A DNA stretch of 64,000 nucleotides from Hydrogenophilales bacterium (GCA_016703155.1 JADJCP010000002.1:62001-126000), one strand, 5' to 3'; counted from the first letter of the stretch, positions 45,239 to 53,490 are shown. The notes: generated by a model from the sequence alone, not told the origin. Made by a program: numbers and translations.

Positions 45239-45264
45239 GTAACCAGATCACCCCGTACAACGAA
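45239..45264 (+). promoter_or_regulatory. SigF-type ECF promoter of the sigma/anti-sigma genes
   Basis: GTAACC at 45239-45244 and CGAA at 45261-45264, again with a 16-bp spacer. The last A of the -10 element is the first base of the ATG at 45264. If used, the RNA starts inside the open frame, so the sigma-factor start used from this promoter must lie downstream. Confidence 0.7.
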
Positions 45265-45827
45265 TGACAGATAAGGGACAGTTGGACGCCAGTGAGGCGC
45301 ATCTCAAGGACTTGCTGGTGCGTGGACTTGCCGGCGAAGCCCCCGCCTACCAGGCATTCCTCAGGGACATGAGCGCACACTTGCGCGCCTATTTCCGCAA
45401 GCGCCTGGCCCGTCTACCGGACGAAGTGGAGGATCTTGTGCAGGAATCGTTGCTGGCCATCCACAACAAGCGCCACACCTACGATGCCGCTCAGCCCTTG
45501 ACGGCCTGGGTGCACGCGATTGCCAAGTACAAGCTCATCGACCTGTTGCGACGACGTGCCGGACACGACTTGCTCAGCGATCCGCTGGATGACGAAATGG
45601 ATTTCCTGGCAGCCTCGGATAGTGAAGCATCAGAAGCGAAACGGGATGTGGGCAAGCTGCTCCAGCAATTACCCGACCGGCAACGGCTGCCCATCGTCCA
45701 TACCAAGCTGGAAGGGCTTTCAGTGGCCGAGGCCGCGCAAATTACCGGCATGTCGGAGTCGGCCATCAAGGTCGGTGTCCATCGCGGAATGAAGGCACTG
45801 GCCGCGCTGATTCGAGGAAAACCATGA
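45264..45827 (+). CDS. ECF sigma factor (SigF-like)
   Basis: 187 residues from the ATG at 45264. Region 2 (LVRGLAGEAPAYQAFLRDM to EDLVQESLLAIHNKRHTYD, with the PLTAWVHAIAKYKLIDLLRR core) and region 4 (LEGLSVAEAAQITGMSESAIKVGVHRGMKAL) are complete. The promoter at 45239 overlaps the first codon. A shorter product from TTG at 45282, after AAGGGACAG, is possible. It overlaps the NrsF-like anti-sigma by 4 bp. By analogy it responds to reactive chlorine or oxidants and drives its own genes and the divergent repair operon. Confidence 0.88.
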   Translation: MTDKGQLDASEAHLKDLLVRGLAGEAPAYQAFLRDMSAHLRAYFRKRLARLPDEVEDLVQESLLAIHNKRHTYDAAQPLTAWVHAIAKYKLIDLLRRRAGHDLLSDPLDDEMDFLAASDSEASEAKRDVGKLLQQLPDRQRLPIVHTKLEGLSVAEAAQITGMSESAIKVGVHRGMKALAALIRGKP

Positions 45828-46465
45828 AAACTGATGATCTGGTGATGTTGCTCGCAACCGGCGAGTGCGCCGTGCCCGAGCATGCCGCCCAACGCCGCTA
45901 TGCAGTCGTGCTCGCGCTGGGCATGGCGGCGGCGGGGGTGTTGATGCTCGGCCTGCTGGGCGTGCGCCACGATTTGGCCGAAGCCATGCGCCAGCCCATG
46001 TTCTGGGCCAAGTGCATTTTTGCCGCTGTCCTGCTGCTGGCCAGCCTGCTGGCAGTCCTCCGGCTGTCTCGCCCGGGTGCCAGCCTGGATCGGGTTCCTT
46101 TTGCGCTATCCGCGCCGGTGCTAGCCATGTGGGGCCTGGCCACCGTCGTTCTGGCCGGTGCCGCTCCCGAACAACGTCTGGGTATGCTGCTGGGAAGCAC
46201 CTGGGATGTTTGTCCTTTCTTAATCGCCCTGCTGTCGACGCCAACGTTCGTGGCCTCACTCTGGACGATGCGCAGCCTCGCCCCGACCCGCCTGTCTCTG
46301 GCAGGTGCAGCGGCAGGCCTGCTTTCCGGTAGCGTTGGCGCATTGGTCTACTGCCTGCACTGCCCGGAAATGGGCGCGCCGTTCATCGGCATGTGGTATC
46401 TGCTAGGCATATTGATACCTGCTGCGGCCGGCGCACTTTTGGGACGCTACGTGCTGCGCTGGTAG
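45824..46465 (+). CDS. nrsF: NrsF-type membrane anti-sigma factor (DUF1109)
   Basis: The product has 213 residues with six hydrophobic helices (VVLALGMAAAGVLMLGLLG, FAAVLLLASLLAVLRL, GLLSGSVGALVYCLHC). The conserved ALVYCLHCPEMGAPF and CPFLIALLSTPTF cysteines near helix ends could sense oxidants. This family holds SigF-like ECF factors inactive at the membrane. It overlaps the sigma gene (ATGA) and ends before a spacer with a long palindrome. Confidence 0.9.
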   Translation: MKTDDLVMLLATGECAVPEHAAQRRYAVVLALGMAAAGVLMLGLLGVRHDLAEAMRQPMFWAKCIFAAVLLLASLLAVLRLSRPGASLDRVPFALSAPVLAMWGLATVVLAGAAPEQRLGMLLGSTWDVCPFLIALLSTPTFVASLWTMRSLAPTRLSLAGAAAGLLSGSVGALVYCLHCPEMGAPFIGMWYLLGILIPAAAGALLGRYVLRW

Positions 46466-46848
46466 TCTCCCACGTCGAATTCACTCCATCGGCCCTCAAC
46501 GTAAGTTCGTCTTCACCCCGCCGACAGATGACATTAAGGGCAGCTTCGCTCTGAAACTTGCCGGATGACCTACGGAAACAACTCGGCCATATGGAAAGCT
46601 TTCCATAAGGCCGAGGAATTGGCGGTGAGAAGTCATCTGCAACGGCCACTGTACTTTGTTACCTGACCGTCATCCGATAGCTGCGCGAAAGTCCGCAACG
46701 GGTCGGAGCCAGCCGATGAACAAGGAAGCGGTCATTCCCGAACGGCCGCAATGTGGTAGCCACCACTGACTGGTTTGGCCGTTAGTGTGAATTTGGCATC
46801 CGGCTGGTTTCAAACTGAACAGTCTCCCTTAGCCATGGCGACCATCAA
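46466..46848. other. Intergenic region with palindrome and degenerate repeats
   Basis: It holds no gene. It contains the palindrome at 46582-46615 and stretches related to other gaps (46551-46588 matches 29677-29716; 46720-46790 has AAGCGGTCATTCCCG and TGGTTTGGCCGTTAG). Confidence 0.5.
46582..46615. repeat. 34-bp near-perfect palindrome
   Basis: Arms CTCGGCCATATGGAAAG and CTTTCCATAAGGCCGAG meet at AAGCTT with a single mismatch. No T run follows. It could be a protein-binding site, a structured RNA or a mobile-element relic. Confidence 0.65.
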
Positions 46849-47529
46849 TTACAGCACAACCGGCTGGATCAACTCCGCGCCTTCATTCCGTGCCACCGAC
46901 ACGGCCCGGCTCACTGGGTAGGTCTGGATCCACGCCTCCGGACAGGGTTGCAGCATGGTTTTCGCGGCCTCGGTTGGCGTTTCCGGGTCCAGCCAGTCGG
47001 CCCAATCGTCTTCCCCCAGGATCACCGGCATCCGGTCGTGAACCGGCGCCGTCAGAGTGTTCGCCGAACAGACGATGACGGTACAGGTCTCCAGCACCAC
47101 GTCGCGCTGTTCCCAGCGTTCCCATAGACCCGCCAAGGCGAGTGGCTCGGCGTCCTGGGCGCTGTAATACCAGGGCTGTTTCCATGTCTGACCAGGTACA
47201 AAGGCCCACTCGTACCAGCCATCCGCCGGGATCAGGCAGCGCCGGCGCTTGAATGCGCTGCGGAACGCCGGTTTGCTATCGACGGTTTCAGCCCGGGCAT
47301 TGCTGGTGCTGTAGCCGGTCTTTGGTTCCACGGACCAGTGCGGCACTAGGCCCCATTTCAGACGAACCAGTTCCCGGCCCGCGTCGGCTTGCCGTACCGC
47401 CAGCACGGCGCTACTTGGCGCCAGGTTATAGCGGGGTGGCCCGTCTTGGGCATGGATCAAGGCCTCGGGAATCCCGAAGCGGGAGGCGATCCGGGGGATG
47501 GAACTGGTTTGAGTGAAGCGTCCGCACAT
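46849..47529 (-). CDS. SOS response-associated peptidase / abasic-site crosslinker (copy 2)
   Basis: 226 residues, the same length as copy 1 and about 80% identical by eye. Cys2 in MCGRFTQ, RYNLAPSSAV, the STSNARAETVDSKPAFRSAF block and APVHDRMPVILGED are present. It is divergent from umuD2 over 66 bp with the operator in the middle. It probably has the same role in shielding abasic DNA and is likely co-regulated with the polymerase genes. Confidence 0.93.
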   Translation of the reverse strand: MCGRFTQTSSIPRIASRFGIPEALIHAQDGPPRYNLAPSSAVLAVRQADAGRELVRLKWGLVPHWSVEPKTGYSTSNARAETVDSKPAFRSAFKRRRCLIPADGWYEWAFVPGQTWKQPWYYSAQDAEPLALAGLWERWEQRDVVLETCTVIVCSANTLTAPVHDRMPVILGEDDWADWLDPETPTEAAKTMLQPCPEAWIQTYPVSRAVSVARNEGAELIQPVVL

Positions 47530-47561
47530 GTCGGGATTATTCCATGAACGGTCGAGGCCCC

Positions 47562-47581
47562 TATAATAGAACGATCGTTCT
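47562..47581 (+). promoter_or_regulatory. -10 box with adjoining SOS-type operator (copy 2)
   Basis: TATAAT (47562-47567) touches AGAACGATCGTTCT (47568-47581), a perfect palindrome. Spacing to umuD2 (15 bp) and to SRAP2 (about 45 bp) equals copy 1, so selection has kept this layout. Confidence 0.8.
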
Positions 47582-47595
47582 CATATGAGCCCCTC

Positions 47596-48027
47596 ATGAC
47601 CCTCTCCGTGTTTACCCCCACCCGACGGCCGGGCGCACCCGGTCCCCTGCCCTTGTTTGCCTGGAAGGTTCCAGCCGGGTTTCCCAGCCCGGCCGAGGAC
47701 TATGCCCAAGGCCGGCTGGATCTCAATGACTACCTGGTCGAACATGAAGCTGCGACCTTCTACGTCCGGGTCGAGGGCCACTCGATGACTGGCGCCGGCA
47801 TCCTGGACGGCGACATCATCGCCGTGGACCGGTCGCTGGAACCCCGGCAAGGGGATGTCGTCGTGGCGGTGATCGATGGCGCCTTGACGGTGAAGGAGCT
47901 GAATCGCCAGGGTGACACCATCACCCTGCGTGCCAGGAATCCGGAATTCAAGCCGATCGAGTTCAAGCTCGGCCAGGAACTGGTGATCTGGGGTGTGGTG
48001 AAAGGCGTGGTCCGGAAGCTGCGATGA
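47596..48027 (+). CDS. umuD: UmuD-like translesion polymerase subunit (copy 2)
   Basis: 143 residues. KVPAGFPSPAEDYAQGRLDL gives the Ala-Gly cleavage site, and the Ser of GHSMTGAGILDGD and Lys of ALTVKELN the S24-type dyad. It overlaps umuC2 by 4 bp. It differs mainly at scattered positions from copy 1, with both kept intact, so both may be used. Confidence 0.93.
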   Translation: MTLSVFTPTRRPGAPGPLPLFAWKVPAGFPSPAEDYAQGRLDLNDYLVEHEAATFYVRVEGHSMTGAGILDGDIIAVDRSLEPRQGDVVVAVIDGALTVKELNRQGDTITLRARNPEFKPIEFKLGQELVIWGVVKGVVRKLR

Positions 48028-49319
48028 GTCGCATGCAGTATGCCCTGGTGGACGGCAACAATTTCTACGTCTCCTGCGAACGGGTCTTCGATCCCACGCT
48101 GGAGGGCCGGCCGGTGATCGTCCTGTCGAACAACGATGGCTGTGCCGTGGCGCGCAGCGATGAAGCCAAGGCCCTGGGCATCCAGATGGGCCAGCCCTAC
48201 TTCGAGGTGCGTGATCTCCTGAGCCAGCATCAGGGCGTGGTGCTGTCCTCGAACTACACCCTGTATGCCGATATGAGCCGACGGATGATGACGGTGATCG
48301 GCGGCTACAGCCCGGAGCAGGAGGTCTACTCGATCGATGAATCCTTCCTGCGCTTCAAGGGCTTCAGTCATTGGGATCTGACCGACCTCGGCCGCCAGGT
48401 CCGTCACCAGGTCCGCCAGTGGACCGGCATCCCGGTGGGGGTGGGGATCGGTCCGACCAAGACCCTGGCCAAGCTGGCCAACCGTCTGTCGAAGAAGCAT
48501 CCCGACTTCAAGGCCCGTGGAGTCTGCAACCTGGATGACTTGCCACCCTGGACCCAGCTCGACTACTTCGCGCAGGTCGAGGTCGGCGGTGTCTGGGGGG
48601 TGGGGGCGCGCTGGGCAAGGAAGCTCAACGAACAGGGGATCCTTTCGGCGCTGGACCTGAAGCTGGCGGACCCGGAGACGTTGCGCAAACGGTTCAATGT
48701 GGTCCTGGAGCGCACCATCCGGGAGTTGAACGGCCTGCCCTGCATTCCCCTGGAAGACGCCCCGCCGGCCAAGAAGCAGATCGTCTCGTCACGCAGCTTC
48801 GGGCAACCGGTGACGCGCAAGACGGATCTGCTGGAGGCAGTCGCCAGCTACGCCGCCACGGCGGCGCAGAAGCTGCGTAAGGGAAACCAGGCGGCGGGGG
48901 CGCTCCAGGTGTTCCTAGCGACCAACCCATTCATCCCGAACGAACCGCAATACCACCCTGCCCTGCTGATCAATTTCCCGAGTCCAACCCAGGACACGGC
49001 TCGACTGATCGAGGCGGCTCGGGCCGGGGTGGCGCGTCTCTTCCGCCCTGAGTTCCGCTACAAGAAGGCCGGGGTGATGCTGATGGATCTCGGCCCGGTC
49101 GGGATTCGCCAGGGTGAGCTGTTCAGTGCCGAAGATACGGTCGGCGACGAACGCCGCCGCCGGTTGCTGACGACGATGGATACGCTGAATGCGGAGATGG
49201 GCAAGGGCACGCTACGCTTCGCGGTCGAGGGCATCGGCCAATCCTGGAAGATGCGACGGGGGAATTTGACGCCAGCCTACACTACCGAATGGGACGCCTT
49301 GGCCATCGGCCGCGCCTGA
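48024..49319 (+). CDS. umuC: UmuC-like Y-family DNA polymerase (copy 2)
   Basis: 431 residues, intact. ALVDGNNFYVSCERVFDP, YSIDESFLRFKGF, GIGPTKTLAKLANRLSK and WGVGARWARKL are as in copy 1. The little finger and tail (FRYKKAGVMLMDLG, VEGIGQSWKMRRGNL) are complete. The stop is followed by a minus-facing terminator as in copy 1, which shows that the duplicated unit includes the 3' flank. Confidence 0.94.
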   Translation: MSRMQYALVDGNNFYVSCERVFDPTLEGRPVIVLSNNDGCAVARSDEAKALGIQMGQPYFEVRDLLSQHQGVVLSSNYTLYADMSRRMMTVIGGYSPEQEVYSIDESFLRFKGFSHWDLTDLGRQVRHQVRQWTGIPVGVGIGPTKTLAKLANRLSKKHPDFKARGVCNLDDLPPWTQLDYFAQVEVGGVWGVGARWARKLNEQGILSALDLKLADPETLRKRFNVVLERTIRELNGLPCIPLEDAPPAKKQIVSSRSFGQPVTRKTDLLEAVASYAATAAQKLRKGNQAAGALQVFLATNPFIPNEPQYHPALLINFPSPTQDTARLIEAARAGVARLFRPEFRYKKAGVMLMDLGPVGIRQGELFSAEDTVGDERRRRLLTTMDTLNAEMGKGTLRFAVEGIGQSWKMRRGNLTPAYTTEWDALAIGRA

Positions 49320-49321
49320 AT

Positions 49322-49345
49322 AAAAAACGGCGCCCATCGGGCGCC
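49322..49345 (-). terminator. Intrinsic terminator facing umuC2
   Basis: Stem GGCGCCC (49329-49335), loop ATC, GGGCGCC (49339-49345), with six A on its left, so that the minus strand reads stem, CG, then T6. As in copy 1 it faces umuC and would block antisense transcription. Confidence 0.6.
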
Positions 49346-49445
49346 AAAAGAGACCGCCATTGCGGCGGTCAGAGAGATGATTGAGTTATGTGCTATTTTG
49401 CGACAACCGCTAGGCGGATATTCATACATAAAACAGGGTGGGCTC

Positions 49446-50006
49446 TTGAACATCAAATCGATCATCTTGCTGCTGTTGGTCAGCCTGCTGGCACTACTCA
49501 GCCACGCCGGCGAGATATCGGACTGCCGAGACGGGCAGACGTGTCTGATTGCGGAAGACGCCTATACCGGCCCGGTACGCCTCTTCTGCCTAACGGCTCC
49601 GACCCTTCAGGCCCCCTGGGGTATCCAGGCGCGTGATGCATTGCGCCAACACCTCCACGGTACGATCCGGCTGCTCATGGATAGCCTGGACGGGGACGGC
49701 ACGCCCATCGCTGAGTTGATCCGAGAAGACGGCTGGAACCTTGGTCTGGAGCAGGTCCGTGGGGGCTTGGCCAAAGTGGCTCAGGACCGCTGCGACGAAC
49801 CGTCCTACCTGCTCGCAGAAGCCGAGGCGCAACGCGCTGCCTTGGGTGTCTGGAGTGCGCCGTACACCTGCCCAGGGCCGCGCTACTGCAAACACGTGCG
49901 AAGCTGCGAGGAAGCTCAGTTCTACCTGCGTCAGTGCCAGCGACTTGAGTTCGACCGTGATGCCGATGGCATTCCCTGCGAAAACCTCTGTGGAGACCAA
50001 AAATGA
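49446..50006 (+). CDS. Secreted nuclease-like protein with Excalibur domain
   Basis: A TTG at 49446 after AGGGTGGG gives a signal peptide (IKSIILLLLVSLLALLSHAG), a better start than the ATG at 49377. The middle resembles a staphylococcal-nuclease fold (GTPIAELIREDGWNLGLEQVR, AEAQRAALGVW). The C-terminal CKHVRSCEEAQFYLRQC and DADGIPCENLC form an Excalibur calcium-binding domain. It may be an extracellular nuclease, but the catalytic Arg/Glu set of SNase is not clearly complete. It overlaps the next gene by 4 bp. Confidence 0.75.
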   Translation: MNIKSIILLLLVSLLALLSHAGEISDCRDGQTCLIAEDAYTGPVRLFCLTAPTLQAPWGIQARDALRQHLHGTIRLLMDSLDGDGTPIAELIREDGWNLGLEQVRGGLAKVAQDRCDEPSYLLAEAEAQRAALGVWSAPYTCPGPRYCKHVRSCEEAQFYLRQCQRLEFDRDADGIPCENLCGDQK

Positions 50007-50500
50007 GATGCCCTATCGTCCTGCTGTTCCTGACCCTATTCAGCCTGTCGGCAGCGGCTGACACCCTGGAGGGCCGCGTTGTCGGCCTGGCCGATGGCGA
50101 CACGGTGACCGTACTCGATGAGCAGAAGACCCAGCACAAGATTCGCTTGGCCGGAATTGATGCGCCTGAGAAGGGGCAAGCCTTCGGCAATGTCTCGAAG
50201 CAGTCGCTTTCTGACCTGGTGTTTGACAAGACAGTCAGCGTCGATTGGCACAAGGTCGATCGGTATGGCCGCAAGGTGGGCAAGATCCTCATCGATGGCC
50301 TGGATGCCAATCTGGAACAGGTCAAGCGTGGGCTGAGTTGGCACTACAAAGAGTACGCCAAGGAGCAATCCTCGGAAGACCAGGCGCGCTACGCCGACGC
50401 CGAAACACAGGCACGCCTCGATAAGCGCGGCCTCTGGAATGAGGCTGAGCCGATCCCTCCCTGGGCGTGGCGCAAGATGAAGCGCGAGACCCAGCACTAG
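50003..50500 (+). CDS. Secreted thermonuclease (staphylococcal nuclease family)
   Basis: 165 residues with a signal peptide (VLLFLTLFSLSAAAD). EGRVVGLADGDTVTVLD, KIRLAGIDAPEKGQAFG (with the first catalytic Arg and the Asp), VDRYGRKVGKILIDG (second Arg) and GLSWHYKEYA are the SNase set. It cuts DNA or RNA outside the cytoplasm with Ca2+. It pairs with the Excalibur protein and follows the SOS cassette. Confidence 0.92.
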   Translation: MRCPIVLLFLTLFSLSAAADTLEGRVVGLADGDTVTVLDEQKTQHKIRLAGIDAPEKGQAFGNVSKQSLSDLVFDKTVSVDWHKVDRYGRKVGKILIDGLDANLEQVKRGLSWHYKEYAKEQSSEDQARYADAETQARLDKRGLWNEAEPIPPWAWRKMKRETQH

Positions 50501-50566
50501 CAGTGCCGGGGCCAAAGCGGGCTCACAGACAAAACTGGAGATAAGAACTTTCTGGAGGCCACAAGG

Positions 50567-51028
50567 ATGAAACGACTCACCTTTCTGTTGATACTCGTGA
50601 GCGCCGTGGTCATCGGCTTCACGGCCGGCACCTATGTCGGGCTTGGACTGGGACAAGATCGTGCCATGGCGCTGGATGGTGTCGAGGCCGCCCACTATTC
50701 GGCCTTCATGAATATGCAGCTAGCTGAAGGCACCGATGAAGCGCGAGAAACAGCGATCCGTGGCTTTCTGGAGGTCAACGAGCAGCGCCGTGAGCGACGC
50801 TCACCGCACTATATGCAGAATGTCTATGCCACCGATGCAGGTCTCGCCTGGGTTCGGTTAGCGGCATTGCTAAAGAAACGCGGCGCGGACGAAGAGGCCA
50901 AGGTGGCCCTGAATCAAGCACAATCCTTTTGCCCGCTGACGGGGTGGCAGGAATGCTCGATTGAGAAGTTTCAGGAGAATGCGCAGCGCTTCGACAAGTG
51001 GGGGATGTTTATGGAGCAGGTGAACTGA
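50567..51028 (+). CDS. Membrane-anchored protein of unknown function
   Basis: 153 residues with one N-terminal helix (LTFLLILVSAVVIGFTAGTYVG). The rest is helical and TPR-like (AWVRLAALLKKRGADEEAKV) with two cysteines (SFCPLTGWQECSI). It follows the two nuclease genes by 66 bp. I do not recognise a family. Confidence 0.65.
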   Translation: MKRLTFLLILVSAVVIGFTAGTYVGLGLGQDRAMALDGVEAAHYSAFMNMQLAEGTDEARETAIRGFLEVNEQRRERRSPHYMQNVYATDAGLAWVRLAALLKKRGADEEAKVALNQAQSFCPLTGWQECSIEKFQENAQRFDKWGMFMEQVN

Positions 51029-51390
51029 GCTTGAGGAACGATCACTACTGCCCCCCGGCCTCAACTACGACTTGTGCGGAAGGATTTTAGCCACTCAGAC
51101 TACATAATCGGCCTTTGCCGACCGTGAGCCTGCTCACCCTGTCAGGCGGCAACGCGCTGGCGGTTAGTGACCGCTTCTTGCTTCAGGCTACAGCCGGATC
51201 CGACCCTGAGCGGTCCTACGCAGTATCCGTGGTTCTATGGCCGGTCACTGAGTGGAGCTGCCGTTCGTGACGACTGATCACCGACAAGTCGTCGGCCAAA
51301 CCAGTCACCCAAATGCCAGAAAATTAGCGGCAGCGTTCCGACGAGAAACAGACACAAGACTGACTATCGAAATCGGGGGCGATTCATTCT
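51029..51390. other. Intergenic region with degenerate repeats
   Basis: No gene. GAGCTGCCGTTCG at 51255-51267 is identical to 55567-55579, and an ATGCCAGAAA follows at a similar distance in both. The segment also holds GGTTAGTGACCGCTTCTTG and ATGGCCGGTCACTGAG, of the dispersed type. Confidence 0.5.
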
Positions 51391-52227
51391 CTAGAAACGA
51401 CTTAGCCATTCTCGGTGTTTCACTTTCCGCATCCCACTAATGCCGCCATTTGCTCCACCGAATGTGAGCATCAAGGCGTTGTCACTCAACTGGGTTCCCT
51501 CGGAAACAAATAATGGTGCCTGATTTACTTCGCGGAAGCGGTTTATGAAAGATGTTACGTCGAAGCCGAACGCATACCCCGTCGTGCTTTGATATGGCGG
51601 GTCCACATACACGACAGCATTACTAGGAAAGGGATCACTGAGGGTTGTCATGATGTCCGTTTTGAGGCAGGTAACTCCTTTCATCCCGTTTACAAGGGCA
51701 CCAATTCGTCGACGCAGCTCGGTCGGAGAAGGTTGCATCGGATTGGCTGGGCTGCGGCGTATGCTTGTCGCAGTTGGCTCCCAGTAATCCCTGAAGCAGG
51801 CGTTCGCCCAACGATCTCCATTGCGCCAAATCTGCTTTCCTCCAAAGGAGCATGCCTGAAGCACTGGATATAGCTCTACTTCCTGGTCACCCACTGGGAG
51901 TGCTGATAACGCCGACATGTGAGACTTAATATCGCGCTTGTCACTCGGCAAGTCGGACAAAAACTGATCAAATGCGTCCATGTTGAATGTGCCAGAGCCG
52001 ATAGCGGACCAGAACGAACCCCAAGAGCTGATGTCGAGCATCCAAATGCGTGATGGGGCGATACCCCTGTTAACCAGTTCGATAGATACCGCGGCAGATC
52101 CGCAGCATAGGTCGTAGAAGCGCGAATTCGGACTAGGAGCAGCATCAAGAAGAAGGTCGACAATCTGAGTCGCTACGCGCTGTTTGCCACCCTGAAATGT
52201 GCAGGGAACGCGCATTCGACCGCTCAT
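51391..52227 (-). CDS. D12-class-like DNA adenine methyltransferase
   Basis: 278 residues. FQGGKQRVATQIVDLLL resembles the GGK motif of D12 enzymes, FYDLCCGSAAVSIELVNRG is motif I with the AdoMet site, and VVYVDPPYQSTTGY the catalytic DPPY. It methylates adenine N6, target unknown. It overlaps the second methyltransferase gene by 4 bp. The PLD-type nuclease 2.1 kb upstream is the likely restriction partner. Confidence 0.85.
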   Translation of the reverse strand: MSGRMRVPCTFQGGKQRVATQIVDLLLDAAPSPNSRFYDLCCGSAAVSIELVNRGIAPSRIWMLDISSWGSFWSAIGSGTFNMDAFDQFLSDLPSDKRDIKSHMSALSALPVGDQEVELYPVLQACSFGGKQIWRNGDRWANACFRDYWEPTATSIRRSPANPMQPSPTELRRRIGALVNGMKGVTCLKTDIMTTLSDPFPSNAVVYVDPPYQSTTGYAFGFDVTSFINRFREVNQAPLFVSEGTQLSDNALMLTFGGANGGISGMRKVKHREWLSRF

Positions 52228-53468
52228 GAGGACTTCCTGCGGATCAGGATTCGTGCATAAACACGCCGACCGTTGATAATACCAACGCCACCCCTGTCTT
52301 CAGAGTGCGGACGATACCGGACCTCTGTAAGTGTCTTGGAAGATACGTTGGTGCGTGCGTTGCCGTTGGCAAGCATCACGATCTCGAACTGATCCGGGCT
52401 GTATTTGTCGAGGAACGTGATCGGTACCCCCATAACACCATCGTAGTCGACAGGAATATCTTGGGTGCGCCCGACATTGATCGCATCGTAGTTTTCGTAG
52501 CGTGGATATTCGTCCGGAGTGAAGTGCTGGGTCAGTGTTATAGGCTCGTGCCGCCTGTTAGTGTCCAAGTTGGTGAACCAGCGTACGCCCTTCACCCGGA
52601 TGAAGCGACGTCCCCTTTCGTCTATACCGCAGCCGGCGGCGTTTAGCGGGTAGCCATCGGGCACATAAAATTTGCGATCCCCGGAGCGGATGGATTCTCC
52701 ATACCAGACTTTATTGTCACGGAAGAGCGGGAAGACCTCCTTGCATGTCACTGCGTTCATGTTTCCAAGGATAATAAAATCCTTTTTGTGATGCTCTAGC
52801 AGGCTGATGTATTCGCGGAAGAGGCTGAATGGTGGATTGGTGGCCACGATGTCGGCTTCCTTGAGCAAAGCTTCGCACTCGTCGGACCGGAAATCGCCGT
52901 CACCAGCAAGATGCACGAGAGAGTTTCCTTGCATTGCAAACAAGGACTGTAAATCCAGTGAGCCGTCCGGCCTCACCAAAGGTTCGTCAGGCACTTCAGT
53001 TACTACCGCCTTGTAGGCGCCTGTCCCTCCCTCTAATGGATATTCCCTGCCCGCCATTGGGGATCCTGCGTAGCAGGTGGATGTTAGCCCCGCGAGCCCG
53101 ATTTTGTTGAAATGAAGGACAAAAAACCGGAAGAAAGCTGACTCAAAAGGATCGTCACAGTTACAAAGTATGGTCTTTCCCTTTAGTCGCTCTCGATGCT
53201 TCACCATCTCCCTAGCTACATCCTCGTACTGCGTATAAAACTCGTCTTTCTTGATGATGAACGCTCGATTGAGTGTCGCATTTCCGGATTTCTGTAGTTT
53301 TGGATGTTCTGTCTTTATATCAAACGGCATCGTGCCCTCGCGAACCACCGCTTTAAGAAAAGTATTAATTGCGGCGGACATGCCGATGCCAATCTCGTCG
53401 AATACCTCTCCGGCGCGTTTCTTGACGTCTAGGTCGATGCGTATTGTAGTGGTCGGCTTGATTGTCAT
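52224..53468 (-). CDS. RelB/DinJ-like RHH domain fused to EcoRI-type adenine methyltransferase
   Basis: Start at 53468 (MTIKPTTTIRIDLD), nine bases after GGAGG, giving 414 residues. Residues 1-60 (RIDLDVKKRAGEVFDEIGI, SAAINTFLKAVVREGTMPFDI) look like a DinJ/RelB ribbon-helix-helix antitoxin. From about 78 on, KKDEFYTQYEDVAREMVKHR, KTILCNCDDPFESAFFRFF, VATNPPFSLFREYI (NPPF) and MNAVTCKEVFPLF match EcoRI-family methyltransferases, which start near KNDEFYTQ. The fusion is continuous, and the upstream palindrome suggests the RHH part binds DNA. I know of no such fusion. Confidence 0.82.
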   Translation of the reverse strand: MTIKPTTTIRIDLDVKKRAGEVFDEIGIGMSAAINTFLKAVVREGTMPFDIKTEHPKLQKSGNATLNRAFIIKKDEFYTQYEDVAREMVKHRERLKGKTILCNCDDPFESAFFRFFVLHFNKIGLAGLTSTCYAGSPMAGREYPLEGGTGAYKAVVTEVPDEPLVRPDGSLDLQSLFAMQGNSLVHLAGDGDFRSDECEALLKEADIVATNPPFSLFREYISLLEHHKKDFIILGNMNAVTCKEVFPLFRDNKVWYGESIRSGDRKFYVPDGYPLNAAGCGIDERGRRFIRVKGVRWFTNLDTNRRHEPITLTQHFTPDEYPRYENYDAINVGRTQDIPVDYDGVMGVPITFLDKYSPDQFEIVMLANGNARTNVSSKTLTEVRYRPHSEDRGGVGIINGRRVYARILIRRKSS

Positions 53469-53490
53469 ATTCGACATCCTCCTCGTGAAA

